A stretch of DNA of 64,000 nucleotides, taken from Buddleja alternifolia. Lineage: Eukaryota > Streptophyta > Magnoliopsida > Lamiales > Scrophulariaceae. This document shows positions 1-10,186 of the stretch, in pieces (the first letter of the stretch is position 1; the number at the start of each line of letters is the position of its first letter). Location of the stretch: positions 5,957,134 to 6,021,133 of the forward strand of contig CM033401.1 of NCBI GenBank assembly GCA_019426215.1. The letters run 5' to 3'. The notes beneath the pieces are model-generated. The model saw only the letters and a program-made list of their open reading frames with translations, was not told where the DNA came from and did not search any database. The translations under genes and the position numbers were made by a program.

Positions 1-94
1 TTGCTGGAACACTATAACTCAACACATAGTTCGCATCTTCAATTATTTGTCCATCCAAAAATATGCAAACATCCACTAAGTTCTGCCTAGACAT
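1..94 (-). CDS. Possible N-terminus of a MULE-like transposase, cut by the window edge
   Basis: On the minus strand an ATG at 94-92 opens a frame of 31 codons that runs off the window (it begins MSRQNLVDVCIFLDGQIIED). The style, a short start followed by a hydrophobic strand and a GQ/GG turn, resembles the N-terminal module of plant MULE transposases, but 31 residues are too few to assign it. A separate, clearly MULE-derived fragment lies 660 bp away on the same strand, which makes the reading a little more plausible. It could equally be chance. Confidence 0.22.
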   Translation of the reverse strand, partial: MSRQNLVDVCIFLDGQIIEDANYVLSYSVPA

Positions 95-245
95 TTCTGC
101 AAAATATACATTATTAATTTATAGCGCGAAAACAAAAATTATACCTTGTAAAAAAACCTAAAAATATCATTCATAAACACTAAATTCAATATTACATCTC
201 AAAATTATGAGTAAAAAATTATACATTTTACCTAAAATATTATAT

Positions 246-450
246 CAAAGTTCAAATCCTAAAAACAACTACATTGAAAATCTAAGTACAAAATAAAAAC
301 TACATAATTAAATCAAAGTACATACCCCAAAACCAACTACATTTAAAATCTAAATACAAAATAAAAACTACATAATTAAATCAAAGTTCATACCCTAAAA
401 ACAACTACATTCCAAAGCTAAGTACATAATAAAAACTATGTAATTAATTT
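246..450. repeat. 68-bp tandem repeat, three units
   Basis: Units begin at 246, 314 and 382 (period 68 bp), each starting CAAAGT(T/A)CA and ending near CTA(C/T)(A/G)TAATTAA. A partial fourth unit starts at about 450. The surrounding sequence from 95 to 715 is AT-rich and I see no gene in it. Confidence 0.7.
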
Positions 451-753
451 AAAGTTCATACCCTAAACATTAATTTCGATATTATACCTAACATAATTTA
501 CACCTAAAATTAGAATGCAATAAATATATAAACCATAAACTCAAAGATTAACATTTAAACTAATATTTATGTTATAACTTGATTCAAAATTAAAATTAAA
601 ATTAAAAATTGTAAATATTTAAACTATAGGAAGTAAATACTACACTAACTCAAAAAATGTATTTAACTGAATAATAATATAGAATTAAAAAAATTACCTT
701 GTGATCTACGGATATAATGCAATTGAGAGAGAGGACAAAACGGGGCAACTCTG

Positions 754-1245
754 TCAGCCCCGAATTCCCCCCATTGTCAAGGCATCTCGGTGTCGCTTAT
801 AAAAATAATCGACACAGCGATGAAATGTGCATTCCACAATCGCAGTGGGCGGTAGATGACGAACACCTTTCAAAACACCATTTAAGCTCTCTCCCATATT
901 TGTTGTCATAATGCCTTCGCGCACCCCTCCATCGTGTGCAAGTGTCCACTTTTCAAATGGAATTCTGCTAAGATAAATGAAAGCCTCTTCCTCCTTTGTC
1001 GGATATCCTGCATGATTTTATCGAACTTTGAAATACTATGTGTCATGCCTGCCTGATAACATAGAGTCTTCAAAACTTTATTGTTGAAACGAGTATTAAA
1101 GTTTGAAGACACATGTCGTAGGCAATATCGATGAGCTCCATGAGGGGGGCAAAAGGCGGGTAAAAGCTCAGAAGCACGCCGTATACCGTGGTGACGATCA
1201 GAAATAAGGCACACACCTTCGTTCCCATTGTCAAGGAAAAAAATT
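754..1245 (-). pseudogene. MULE (Mutator-like) transposase fragment, frameshifted
   Basis: Reading the minus strand from about 1245 gives LISDRHHGI, then HGAHRYCLRHVSSNF, then after one frameshift near 990 AFIYLSRIPFEKWTLAHDGG, MTTNMGESLNGVLKGVRHLP and CTFHRCVDYF, ending at TGA (756-754). This order (SDRH, HRYCxRH, W-LAHDGG, TTNxxESxN) is the central to C-terminal part of the catalytic domain of plant MULE transposases. The N-terminal half and the C-terminal SWIM zinc finger are absent. The upstream side is replaced by a tandem repeat, so the copy is dead. No terminal inverted repeats were found around it. Confidence 0.8.
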
Positions 1246-1965
1246 GCTCGAATGCTGCTTTTTTTTTTCCCCTTGTTTTCAGCTCATTTTTCTCTATTTT
1301 TCGTGCACTTTTGGATTTTGACCTGAACATATAATTTGTAAAATTTTATATAAACTTTATAACCACACAAAAATGGATTCATTTTGATGCCCGGATAAAG
1401 GAATGCGGCAAGCAAAAAAATAGTATTAGAGCAATTTTTTTCCTTGTTTCCAACTCATTTTTCTTCCTTTTTTGTGTATTTTTGGGTTTCGACCCGAACA
1501 TATAATTTGTAGACTTTCATATAAACTGTGTAACCACATAAAAATGGACTCATTTCGATACCCGGATAAAAGAATACGACAAGCAAAAAAGCAGCACTAG
1601 AACAATTTTTTTAAGAAAATAATGATTTTTTTTTCCTTGTCATTTTTCTCTCTATTTCGTGCATTTTTGGGTTTCGACCCGAACATATAATTTGTAAAAT
1701 TTCATATAAACTTTGTAACCACATAAAAATGGACTCATTTCGATGTCTGGATAAAGGAATGAGGCAAGCAAAAAAGCAGCACTAGAGCAATTTTTTTAAG
1801 AAAATAATATTGTTTCCTTGTTTTCGGATCATTTTTCTCCCTTTTTCGTTCATTTTTGGGTCTCGACCCGAACATAAAATTTGTAGACTTTCATATAAAC
1901 TTTGTAACCATATAAAAATAAACTTATTTTGATGTTCGGATAAAAAAATACGGCAAACAAAAAAA
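1241..1965. repeat. Tandem repeat of about 185-190 bp, four degenerate units
   Basis: Four successive blocks share the core TTTTTGGGTTTCGACCCGAA, then CATATAATTTGTA, a stretch ATATAAACTTTGTAACCACA, and GCCCGGATAAAGGAATGCGG-like sequence before the next block. Cores occur near 1310, 1490, 1670 and 1860. Units differ by substitutions and by length of T-runs. The array abuts the MULE relic and may be part of that element's non-coding portion. Confidence 0.7.
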
Positions 1966-1970
1966 ATATA

Positions 1971-2004
1971 TGTTATCTCGGCAAAAGCCGTGATAACAAT
2001 TTAA

Positions 2005-2038
<34 letters not shown>

Positions 2039-2157
2039 AGTGAGACGACATAAGCAATGTCGTCTCACTTTAATTTAATATTAAAAAAAAAGAAAAAGTA
2101 AGAGACGACATAGGTTATGTCGTCTCTTACTTGAGACGACATAGCCTATGTCGTATC
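1971..2157. repeat. Cluster of four hairpins with GAGACGACAT arms and an (AT)n tract
   Basis: Four near-perfect inverted repeats lie in a row. The first is at 1971-1998 (GTTATCTCGGC / GCCGTGATAAC around AAAA). The second, at 2033-2075, has arms ATTAAAGTGAGACGACAT and their complement. The third is at 2097-2132 (AAGTAAGAGACGACAT arms) and the fourth at 2133-2157 (GAGACGACAT/ATGTCGTATC). An (AT)n run fills 2005-2030. The shared arm motif suggests subterminal repeats of a cut-and-paste transposon, but no element ends were identified. Confidence 0.65.
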
Positions 2158-2260
2158 ATATTATTATCTGATTACCCCACTTTTGGGGGTATTTTCTGAT
2201 TTTCTATTTGTTTTTGTATTAATAATTTAATTTTCCCCTTATCTAGTGATTGTTAAATTG

Positions 2261-3393
2261 AGAGTAAAATACACTTTGGCCCCGAAGTGTAATTCTATGG
2301 TGGACCGAGATTATTGGTCTCGGTCCACTTTTTGTCATAGGATCCCCCAATAGGAGGGATAATTTACTAAATTACCCCTCCTATTGGGGGATCCTATGGT
2401 GAAAAATGGACCGGGACCAATAGTTTCAGTCTACCATAGAATCACCCGCCCCCGAACTATTCCACTTGTACCAAAGCCGCACAAAAATACATTTACCCTC
2501 TTCATTTGCATGAAATTATCTTTACTACCTTCAATCCATATTTTGCATTTTTGTTTTTCATTTACTTCACCTTTTGTTTCTTTTTCGCATATTTTCTTTC
2601 TCACAAACATTAGTTAAAACTTATCTAATATGTTGTAATTAATTAACTAATCCAATAAATTACAATTTATCTACTACATTGTAATTAATTAATTAAAATA
2701 TTATTTTACAATATTTTTAATTAGCAATAATATTTAATTAATTTGGTGATAACATATCATATTAATGTATGATAGAATTCAACTACTTCATCGTTACAAA
2801 ACTAAATTAATCATACAAATTTTTAATATCGTTTATATATATTTTCTTACTACACATATATGTAATTTAAGACCCTAATTCACTAGAATATAAATCTAAA
2901 TCTTAATACAAACAAATTATATTTTAACAATATATATATATATATATATATATAAGTTAACTCAAAATATATAAATGTACATATCCTTAATTATACCGTA
3001 ATTTAGAGAAAACACACACACACACACACATACACATATTACCAAAATGTACATAAATAATTAAGAATTTTTTTGAATTTTTTTAGTTTTGTCACAATGC
3101 ATTAGTTAAATTTTTTCTAACATTCATATTATATGTTGTTACCAAATTAATTTAACATTTGGACTAATAATTATTGTCAGTTATTTTATTTAATTAATTT
3201 TAATGTATGGGTAAAATTTAATTAATGTATATAAGAAAAGAAAATTTGTGAAAAAGAAAAATGGTGGAAAAAATAAAAAATAAAAGACAAAATAACGGTT
3301 AAGTGTTATTAAGGCAATTACAATATTTTTGTGTAGTTCAGGGGAGTAATTTTGTACAAGAGGTATAGTTCAGGGGTAAAATTTATTTTACCC
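2261..3393. mobile_element. Non-autonomous TIR transposon with 8-bp target duplication (hAT-type)
   Basis: The left end AGAGTAAAATACACTTTGGC and the reverse complement of the right end GGGTAAAATAAATTTTACCC form imperfect terminal repeats that extend into a shared CCCCTGAACTAT-like block. Perfect 8-bp direct repeats TTAAATTG flank it (2253-2260 and 3394-3401), a length typical of hAT elements. The interior is AT-rich with (TA)n and (CA)n runs and has no transposase. A smaller foldback element is nested near its left end. Confidence 0.65.
2292..2442. mobile_element. Foldback MITE of the CTATGGTGGA family, nested
   Basis: The ends ATTCTATGGTGGACCGAGA and its near complement TACCATAGAAT enclose a second perfect palindrome, ATAGGATCCCCCAATAGGAG at 2338 and its complement ending near 2398. 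Relatives with the same termini lie at 11487-11650, 34147-34310 and 62330-62492. It sits inside the 8-bp-TSD element described at 2261-3393. Confidence 0.7.
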
Positions 3394-4470
3394 TTAAATT
3401 GGTTACCCGACAGATAGAGTAGGAAATGTGTTTTAGACAAAAAAAATTTTTTTAATGTTTTAGGCTTTTAGCCAAAATTGTGTTCAAGAATATAGCTAAA
3501 CTAGGTCATCCTTCCACCAAAGTATTATGAAATAAGTTCACGTCTAACACCAAATCAAACATAAAGGGGCGAGAACGGCAAAAATCTAAAAGTACTTACG
3601 ACAAATAGTGTCTTAGAGAATATGTTAAATAGCACAAAAATCAAAATAATATTGTGAATTGTTCCACGAAATTGTATTTAAGATTACTTTTTAGCTATGA
3701 TATATGGGTACTTTTAAAAATGACATAATGTAGTGTCGGACAATTGGTGGACATAGATATGCCCATGATACGTGTCGGACACACCAGGTGGAGTGTCCGC
3801 AAAACAAATAAAAAGAAAAGAAAGGGCACGGGGTCGGACATGCCGAGGGACTTGTCCGACACGTTTTAGAAAAGAAAGGGACGTGTCCGACACGTTTTAG
3901 GACACGACAGGGGTTATTTTTATATTTTCAAAACTTGGGGGCCTAAATCACTAACATGAAATTGACATTGATTGTATACAACTGATATTGACTTTTTTAT
4001 TTTTGAAAACCTCTTATGCACATATCATACATATATCAAGTGAAATACGGTACAAATATTATTTTGCAACATGTGATCTGAGCTAAGTTATAAGGTATGT
4101 TATATGCTATTAGAAATTAGAAGGAATTGAGCGAAATTGATCAGAGCTCCAAACCATCCATACCATAATTAAGTGTGAAACATCTTCTGTTAAACATATA
4201 AAAGATAGACATTATATCAGATAAAAATGATCAACACATCTAGAGATGAATTGTTGCGTCGTGTAGAAAGAAAAAAAATGCGGTACGAAAGAAAATTAAC
4301 ACATATGACATTAGATATTACAACCTCCAATATGAATACATCCTCTACACGCACCCACAATGCAGCAATATGCGCAGATGTAATAGTTCATATCAAATTT
4401 GACCATACTCAAATAAATTATATAATAAAAATTATATTTATCATGTGATCATTATATAATCCACAAGAGT
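3394..4470. repeat. Gene-free stretch with a dispersed GTGTCCGACACG repeat
   Basis: From about 3725 to 3925 the sequence repeats GTGTCCGACA/TGTCGGACAC and ends GGCCTAAATCACTAA. The same family recurs near 19690-19890, 25880-26100 and 54070-54300. Flanking 3394-3720 and 3926-4470 are AT-rich with no credible open reading frame. Confidence 0.5.
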
Positions 4471-4605
4471 GACTAATAACAAAGCAATAGTTACAACACT
4501 TGTGTTTTATGAATAGGTATGAACAAAACCGGAAGAATGACTAATAACAATGCAATAGTTACAACACTTGTGTTTTATGAATAGGTGTGAACAAAACCGG
4601 AAATC
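4471..4605. repeat. 68-bp tandem duplication
   Basis: Two adjacent units starting GACTAATAACAA at 4471 and 4539 are nearly identical through ACAAAACCGGAA. From 4606 to 5014 the sequence is AT-rich and I see nothing coding in it. Confidence 0.75.
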
Positions 4606-5014
4606 GAAAAATAGTTAATACCAATAAAAAATGAAAATTCTCATTGTATATTAATGTGTGTAACTAACTATATATAGCCAATTATCTTAATTATTTGTGC
4701 GAAATTCAGCCCGAGCCTTATTTGGTCGTATTCAAATACAATTTATTACTTCTGTAATCAACTACATATATATAGATAAATGTAATTCACTTACTTTGTG
4801 AATTACACTTGAATTCAACCCGTTCAAATTTGGTTAAAATATACATCTACTTGTATATATGATAAAATTTAATTTTACTAAAGCAATAAACCAACAAGAA
4901 TAAATTCTTGCACCTACAAACCGAAGTTTGCCTCAAGCTTAAAGTTCGATTCCTTTTCAAATATTCTGAATAATAAAAATAAACCCTAAAAACTCCTATA
5001 TATATTACTATTAA

Positions 5015-5554
5015 GGGAAAATTGCAAATTTAGTCCTGTAACTTTAGGGGGTTGCAAAATTGGTTCCGTATAACTAGTAAAATTGGTCTCATAACTTTCA
5101 AAGAGTCGCAATTTAATGACGTTTTTCAATTGAAAACCCTAATTTCTCTGAAAATGTTGCACGTGATCACCAATTAAAATTGGGGTCTTTTCAACTGCCG
5201 GCTAGATTTGCACGCGTGGAGTATGACATGGCTTTTTGTTTTACACATAGGGAGTATTTCAATTGCCGACTAGATTTTAGTATTTGTTTTCTTTTCCTAA
5301 AAAAAATCCGATTTGGTGTCCTAAGTGTAAACAAAAAAAAGTCATGTCATACTCCACGAGTGCAATCTGACCAGCAATTGAAAACCCCCCTAATTTTAAT
5401 TGGTCACGTAGCAAAATTAGGGATTCCAATTGAAAAGTATCCTTAAATAGTGATTTTTGAAAGTTTTAGGACCAATTTTATCAATTGCACAAAATACAAG
5501 ACCAATTTTACCACCCAAAAATTAAAGTTACATAACTAAATTTGCAATTTTCCC
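5015..5554. mobile_element. Foldback MITE with GGGAAAATTGCAAATTTAGT termini
   Basis: The left end GGGAAAATTGCAAATTTAGT is mirrored by the right end CTAAATTTGCAATTTTCCC. A second inverted pair lies inside (TGACATGGC / GTCATGTCAT with CAATTG and CCAATTAAAATTG around it). No clear target duplication was found. The 88-codon frame inside is a by-product of the inverted structure. From 5555 to 5796 there is only AT-rich sequence. Confidence 0.6.
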
Positions 5555-5908
5555 ATCACATAAAACATAAGATAACTTGTTATCAAAAATTCCTGCCATA
5601 AAGTAACTTGTTATGAAAGGAAATAGCTAGAATAATCCAACACCAACTACGAAATTCAAATAAACAAGAAATAAATTCCTAAACCGAAACAAGTACTCGA
5701 AATAAATAAATAAAATAACAAAAAATAATTAACTAAATCTGTTTCTTTTTCTTTCTCCTCAAAATCCACTCCACGACAATATCGACAATATCTTAGTGCA
5801 TGGAAGCTAATTTTATTATTTAGTGCATGCAAGTGAACAACAAGCTACATAAATCCATGACATAACCAAAAAACATAAAATTGATCTCAGCAAAACATCT
5901 CTTGAATT

Positions 5909-6799
5909 TTAAAACAATATAGCAAATAAAATAATTAAGCAACAAATTTCTCCCCATTTAACATCTCTAATGATCAACATAGCAAATAAAATAAATAAGC
6001 AACAGAAAAATTTTCCCCAATTAACACCTCTAATCATCATTGTTAGCAGCAGCACCATCACCGTCGTTATCGTAATAAAAAATATCTTCCGCACAACAGC
6101 ATCGAAATATATATCATCGGCAGCAGCATCATAATATATATCATCGTCATCATAATGATAAGAGGAATTGATCAAAACCCTACCAATCTCAAAAGACACA
6201 TACGCATCAACACAACCATACTTCACTTGCTCCGCCGTCAGCCACCGCTTATCCCACCTACACATCGTCACGCGCCGCGGCATCTCAACGTTCTTCCCCA
6301 AAACACCCCTTGCCAACTCTCTCAGCCCCGCGTTCTCCAAATCATTCCTCTCATACGCTTCCGCCGCCAAGTCCCTCAGGTCCACCGCAACTGCGGTGGC
6401 GCCAAATCCTCGGTAGTCCTCCTCCAGTTTAATCAAGTCAGAATCGATGTTAACCCCAACAAAAGTGTGGTTCTGATCGGAGAGGAAGTTAATTAGTGAG
6501 TCAGGGATGTAGGGGGAGTGAAGGAGTTGGTAGATAAGGCATCGGCGTCCAACGGAGAGGTGGAGTGTGGCGACAGGATTGCGGTGGCGGGAGTAGGAGG
6601 GGCTCCACTTGATGTCAAAACCGACGATGAGGCGGCGGCGGTGGATCCTCTCGATTTCGGATATCCATTTTGAGACGGTGTCGGGGTCGTGGGTGACGGT
6701 GGTGTAGATGTCGTCGTTAAAGAAGGAAACTATGTATACGTCATGGGTGTAGATGACGTCGTCGAAGGAGGAGCCGAGGTGCTCAATATTGATCGCCAT
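5909..6799 (-). CDS. WEX/RNase D-like DEDDy exonuclease paralogue, type A (copy 1), with altered Exo I motif
   Basis: The frame encodes 296 residues from the ATG at 6799. It aligns along residues 1-211 with types B and C: HDPDTVSKW (37-45), Exo I VGFDIKW (59-65), RNPVATL, GRRCLIYQLLHS, Exo II FVGVNIDSDLIKL (D121), AGLRELA and Exo III KYGCVDAYVSFEIG (Y194, D198). In DEDDy nucleases Exo I is DxE. Here D62 is kept but residue 64 is Lys, so metal-dependent catalysis is probably lost or changed. Residues 212-296 are an extension absent from B and C: an Asp/Tyr-rich stretch, then two hydrophobic segments (about 239-255 and 264-277) and a third at 284-296 that repeats the second. No intron or signal peptide is seen. 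The protein is identical to the copy at 44116-45006. The domain assignment is firm; the substrate is unknown. Confidence 0.85.
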   Translation of the reverse strand: MAINIEHLGSSFDDVIYTHDVYIVSFFNDDIYTTVTHDPDTVSKWISEIERIHRRRLIVGFDIKWSPSYSRHRNPVATLHLSVGRRCLIYQLLHSPYIPDSLINFLSDQNHTFVGVNIDSDLIKLEEDYRGFGATAVAVDLRDLAAEAYERNDLENAGLRELARGVLGKNVEMPRRVTMCRWDKRWLTAEQVKYGCVDAYVSFEIGRVLINSSYHYDDDDIYYDAAADDIYFDAVVRKIFFITITTVMVLLLTMMIRGVNWGKFFCCLFILFAMLIIRDVKWGEICCLIILFAILF

Positions 6800-6848
6800 T
6801 GTTGTTTTCTCTGCTTGGTGGTTTGTGTTTAGAATGTGGCAAAGGTAA

Positions 6849-6858
6849 CTTTATATAG
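6849..6858 (-). promoter_or_regulatory. TATA box of gene A copy 1
   Basis: On the minus strand TATATAAAG lies about 50 bp upstream of the ATG at 6799. The same element stands before the second copy near 44057-44066. The short distance implies a leader of only about 20-25 nt. Confidence 0.55.
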
Positions 6859-7194
6859 AGGTGTTTTGGTCCCAATTGCGTATCCGGTTTGTGTTTGTTG
6901 ACTTTTGTTTGGAGTTTCGAGTTGTAGTAGGATTAGGATAGAAAGTCCTTTATCATTCAGAATTATTAAGAAAACTTGCAGTTCTTTTTTATTATTATCA
7001 TTTAAAATTAATAAGAAATCTTTTGTCTTGTAAATCCTTTTTGAAGACATGATTTTTCACTCTTTACACAATTAATTGTTTCTGCTATGTTACAAATAGG
7101 CAAATTTATTACATCTCATGCATAATACTAAATTAGGTATAAATAGTTTTCTCTCCCACTTTTTTGGCCTCTCATAGCTCATTGACTTATAAGT

Positions 7195-8921
7195 AGGGAT
7201 GTAACCCGAGCCAAGCTGGCTTGGTGAGCCTGCTCAACTGGAGCCCCCAATGAACTCGAGCTCGAGCCAAATTTCATTTGCGAGCCTACTCGCAAGCTTC
7301 TCTATTTTTCATATATTTATTTTTATATTATTCAATATTACTTCAATTAATAAATATATTAAAAATAACTCTAGTTAGAAAATAAAATTTGTTCTCTCTC
7401 ATTCTTCGCAGCGACAGAAGTCTCCCGCAGCCAGAAGAGTTGTAATCTGAAAAGTGGCCGCCACATCTCCGCATCCCCCTCAGCCTCAAACCTATGCAAT
7501 CCACGCCACCTCTGTCGTCCACATCCACGGTGTACACGCACATCGCCCCGTGAAGCCACCATCACTTCCGCCACAATTTGAGCTTCTTGTTGAAATAAAT
7601 GGAAAATTCTAGTTCAGACCCGACTTGACAGCACCTAAGTGTATTTCATAAGGAGATTGTATTACACTTGCCATATAATTGGTAAGTTATTTTGAAAAAT
7701 ACACATGGGTGTAGCCGAGCCGGGAGCGGGCTAGAATTTCCCGAAATTAATTGAATTTTTGAGGTTTAAAATTACTATAAATACCAGTTCAAATTACTGT
7801 AAACTTACATTTAATTGATAGATAACAGATGGAAAAATTATTTTTTTAGTCTGTTAACTTGACCTCCTTTGCGTTTTAGTCCGTTAACTTGACACCTTAC
7901 AAAATTAGTCTGTTATCTTGGCACTTTTTTTAATTTTGGTCCTTTCCGCTGATTTGGGGATAAATTGCATCTTAATTTGGGGATAAATTGCAAATGGAGG
8001 GAAAATTGGGGGGAAATTCATTAAAAAATTGAAAAAATTCATTACAAAATTTACATAATTGAAAAAATTCATTAAAAATTTGAAAAAACCGAAAATATTC
8101 ATTAAAAATTGAAAAAATTGAAATCCGAAAAAAAAGTTTCGTATTTTTTTCAGATTTCAATTTGTTCAATTTTTCGGATTTCAATTTTTTCAATTTTTTC
8201 GGATTTCAATTTTTTCAAAAAAAACCCAAATAAATTTAAAAGAAAATTCATTAAATTTAATGAATTTTCCCCGACAATATTTAATGAATTTTTTCTTTGA
8301 ATGTTTTTGGATTTTTTTGAAAAATTGAACAAATTGAAATCCGACAAAAATCCAAAAAAAAAAAATCGGATTTCAATTTTTTAATGAATTTTTTCAATTC
8401 TTTAATTAATTTTATGAATTTTTTAATGAATTTCCCCCAAATCAGCAATTTCCCCCAAATCAACAATTTCCCCCCAATTTTCCCTCCATTTGCAATTTAT
8501 CCCCAAATCAGCGGAAAGGACCAAAATTTAAAAAAGTGCCACGATAATGGACTAATTTTGTAAGGTGCCAAGTTAACGGACTAAAACGCCAAGGAGTCCA
8601 GGTTAACGGATTAAAAAAATAATTTTTCCGATAACAAATTGTGTTGCCCATTGTTAGTGAGTATTTGGCCAAAAATTCGATTCTAAAAATATTTAGTCGT
8701 TTCTATAACAGCATATTGAAGCTCTATTTGCAATTTTTTTTTTTTTTTTTTTGTTATTTTGAAGAGAGTTCGAGCGCAATTCAAGACCCGGCTCGTGAGC
8801 CATGGGCTAGGCACAAGCTCGCAAGCTCGAGCTTGTGAGCTCGAGTTGAGCTGTTAGCGAGCTCGAGCTCAAGCCAGGCAAAATTGTCGAGCTCGACTTA
8901 TAGTTCAGCTCATTTACACCT
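7195..8921. mobile_element. TIR transposon rich in GAGCTCGAG, with internal GC-rich segment and nested foldback element
   Basis: The outer ends AGGGATGTAACCCGAGCC and GCTCATTTACACCT are inverted relatives, followed inward by repeated CTCGAGC/GCTCGAG words. This organisation is familiar from plant hAT-like non-autonomous elements. The interior holds a GC-rich island at about 7390-7585 unlike its surroundings, and a separate nested element at 7831-8629. The inverted counterpart is 42018-43720. No transposase is visible. No target duplication could be fixed with confidence. Confidence 0.55.
7831..8629. mobile_element. MULE-type foldback MITE with 10-bp target duplication
   Basis: Long terminal inverted repeats (over 100 bp) run from GGAAAAATTATTTTTTTAGT inward through CCGTTAACTTG and GGTCCTTTCCGCTGATTTGG, and back on the other side. 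Direct repeats GATAACAGAT (7821-7830) and GATAACAAAT (8630-8639) differ at one base, the 9-11 bp size expected of MULEs. The middle is low-complexity sequence built on AATTGAAATCCGAAAAA, which produces many spurious reading frames. The counterpart at 42307-43084 has the matching duplications. Confidence 0.75.
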
Positions 8922-9232
8922 GTAATTATAAGAGAAGGTATGTTTCAATCTAAGCGCCTTCACAATCCTTTTAGAGTTGGATAATCGATTTTCCAAATTC
9001 TAAATTTTGACTTTCATACCGTGCATATTCACCATCATTTGATTGTTTTTTTCCAATTTCTTCAAATATCCTCGTCCTATTTCCATCCGTTTCGACAAAG
9101 TCTAGGCTCCAGCGTCCATTTATTTTTTACAATTATAAAAATGAAATTAATTTTGTAAAAAGTCAAAGCATATATATATATATACAAATAAAATCAAATT
9201 TTCAAACTTACACATTTCGTCTAAGCTGGATT

Positions 9233-9803
9233 GTCGAATGAGATCCTCTATTCCAAAACTCTATTCCATCTTCTATTCCACCCGTTAGATCTTTGACACG
9301 TGTCAAAATACTCAAGTCTTATTAATACTTGTTTGGCTTGGTGAAAAAAAAAAAAAACTCTAAACAAGATGTTGTTTAGAGAGAAAATGAATATACTTCA
9401 AGCCCAATTATAAAAGTGCGGGTTTTCTTCACCCCACTCACCCCGAACCCCTTTTTTCAAGATATTTTTCAAACTTAGAAACGGTGGGGCAAAGATCAAT
9501 GGAGTTTTTATTGAACTTAATTGAACAGAGAAGGTTTGTTGCAATTAAAGAAATATAGAAAAAAAAGGGTGAGACCTATGCCCAAAAACAGATGATAATT
9601 ATTTCATCTTCAAAAGGAAAATCCATTGGACAATGAAAAAATGGATTGAATCTCATGGTTGTAATCCGGAAAAATATTTATTGTTTAGAAAGTGTATAAA
9701 AATAAGAATACCAAACGAGTCTTAAGAACAATAACACACGTCAAAGATCTAACGGTTGAATAGAAGATGGAATAGAGTTTTGGAATACAGGATCTCATCC
9801 GAC
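9233..9803. mobile_element. Foldback MITE, GTCGAATGAGATCC termini
   Basis: About 70 bp at the left end (GTCGAATGAGATCCTCTATT onward, including CCGTTAGATCTTTGACACGT) are repeated in inverted order at the right end up to CATCCGAC. The centre carries no reading frame of note. The inverted counterpart is 41141-41708. No target duplication was recognised. The bases between 9804 and 10186 are the 3' flank of gene B. Confidence 0.65.
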
Positions 9804-10186
9804 GAACAAATAAGATCTTCTATTGCACATAATTGAGTGATTTGTTGTTCAATAAAAATTCAATAATTACACGTGTCAAATTACTTAATAACTTGCAAGT
9901 ATATGCAAAAGGGAAACTGCAAACAAAGTATTTAACAGAAGATCTTTGCTACTATAATTGTGTGAACAAAGCCACAATTTTACGTAACATCTTCCATTGC
10001 ACAAATATATAGAACACAAAGTATATATGAAGAGTGATTGATAAACTACATAATCATCCATGACATAACAAATCGAAAATATATAATCATCTCAGCATAG
10101 CATCTCTTCAAATTAAAAACCACCAAAAACAGAACAATTAACCACCAATTTTTTCCAAATTAACACATGCATCTAAAAATAACTAA

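Noticed and set aside
2200..3060. (TA)n and (CA)n runs near 2935-2955 and 3010-3032 as special structures
   Set aside because: Ordinary microsatellites inside a non-coding transposon.
5180..5446. 88-codon frame
   Set aside because: It lies wholly in the 5015-5554 foldback MITE and consists of its inverted repeats.
6155..6496. Long frames antisense to gene A (also 44419-44760, 10550-10838, 24458-24679, 52652-52873)
   Set aside because: They are shadows of GC-rich coding sequence on the other strand, with no promoter or family resemblance.
7905..8466. Many short Phe/Lys/Asn-rich frames (and 42389-43010)
   Set aside because: They come from the low-complexity AATTGAAATCCG interior of a foldback MITE and are mirrored on both strands.
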